From Chelativorans alearensis (GTDB lineage: Bacteria; Pseudomonadota; Alphaproteobacteria; Rhizobiales; Rhizobiaceae): 64,000 nucleotides of DNA. The notes below the pieces were generated by a model. That model did no database searches. It was given only the letters and a program-made list of their open reading frames with translations, and was not told the origin of the DNA. Below, piece after piece: positions 63,680 through 64,000 of this stretch (the first letter of the stretch is position 1; every line of letters starts with the position of its first letter). Position numbers and translations under genes: made by a program. The stretch covers positions 186,001 to 250,000 of the forward strand of contig NZ_WQNI01000010.1 of the NCBI RefSeq assembly GCF_010993735.1, given 5' to 3'.

Positions 63680-64000
63680 GGTAGCCTCTGATGTTGGTTG
63701 GTTTTCAGTGAGGATTTCACTGATAGAAGCCGGACGTAGAAACCAACGTTGATGCAAGCGTGTAATCGTGCGTTGAATCCGCTGGTGTGATGTCTTTTGG
63801 AGGGTGGCAGAGCGCGCAAGACAAATGGCGTAGCCCCTTATCCAATTGCCTGAGAACGTAAGTTAGATGCCAGGCGGCCGGGACCGGCACTGGTCGCCGC
63901 TCCACTTCCAGAATTGTTCCTGATGAAATGGATGCTTCCGGCAGCAGGTTCGAATTGATATATTTAAAAGTTGAGTGGTGGTTGCCGTGTCGCTTGAAAT
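63680..64000. other. Right-end region without recognised gene
   Basis: It probably contains the promoter of the small secreted protein. The last 100 bases are AT-rich for this genome. No coding frame is convincing. Confidence 0.35.

Noticed and set aside
63935-63965. GGTTCGAAT near the right end, resembling a tRNA T-loop
   Set aside because: The flanking bases do not pair into a T-stem and no acceptor or anticodon arm is found.

Overview
The window is high-GC DNA from an alphaproteobacterium, most likely Rhizobiales (Phyllobacteriaceae/Rhizobiaceae-like). The evidence is soxBDAG, a stachydrine (proline betaine) Rieske demethylase with an StcD-type N-methylproline demethylase, a DctPQM TRAP system, several ABC importers, and minCDE with a CtrA-like box upstream. 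In Rhizobiales minCDE often sits on a chromid, megaplasmid or second chromosome, so this may be a secondary replicon (inference). No tRNA, rRNA, CRISPR array or intact transposase was seen.

Layout. 1-5.1 kb is a decaying stretch: a 5'-truncated xanthine-dehydrogenase-type gene, an MFS gene with three indels, a DUF3500 pair, and a GlxA-like regulator with its middle deleted. 5.2-17.8 kb is a methylated-amine demethylation island: soxBDAG (sarcosine to glycine, one-carbon units to folate), a second broken GlxA-like regulator, a LysR regulator divergent from the stc2-like Rieske oxygenase and its reductase, a proC remnant, a TetR regulator and StcD. Together they would strip methyl groups from proline betaine to N-methylproline and proline, and from sarcosine. 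18.2-21.4 kb is an arsenic cluster: arsC, arsH, arsR, an arsO-like fragment and an MFS exporter, with strong palindromic operators. 21.8-24.6 kb holds a small lipoprotein and minCDE. 24.9-32.2 kb holds a LacI fragment and a complete siderophore-iron uptake operon (TonB receptor, FhuC, FhuD, double-length FhuB, FhuF-type reductase).

32.6-45.8 kb is a nitrogen-compound salvage region: a 2-oxoglutarate dioxygenase, an 8-oxoguanine-deaminase-like amidohydrolase, an NMT1-type ABC importer whose leader could sequester its ribosome binding site, a cytidine/guanine-deaminase-type enzyme, an Asp/Glu (hydantoin or allantoin) racemase-like protein, a broken amidase, a GntR regulator, and a TRAP importer with a gamma-glutamyltransferase-family hydrolase. 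A shared TGTATACA palindrome upstream of the GntR gene and of the TRAP operon suggests co-regulation.

46.2-60.1 kb is the most unusual part. A long minus-strand array encodes an AprA-like flavoprotein, an AprB-like ferredoxin, a HEAT-repeat protein, a GntR/UTRA regulator and a TlpA-like thioredoxin. It continues with a sulfonate/nitrate-type ABC importer whose binding protein carries an apparent NosL-like tail, a membrane protein, SCO, PCu(A)C, a dihaem cytochrome c and a Crp/Fnr regulator. It is flanked by DUF971 and by a plus-strand FdxA ferredoxin, ferredoxin-NADP reductase and YeiH-type (putative sulfate/sulfite exporter) operon. My inference is an undescribed organosulfur or inorganic-sulfur uptake and redox module tied to copper and electron-transfer proteins. 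61-63.2 kb has a glycosyltransferase and a sugar-nucleotide epimerase; the right end has a small secreted protein with a duplicated motif.
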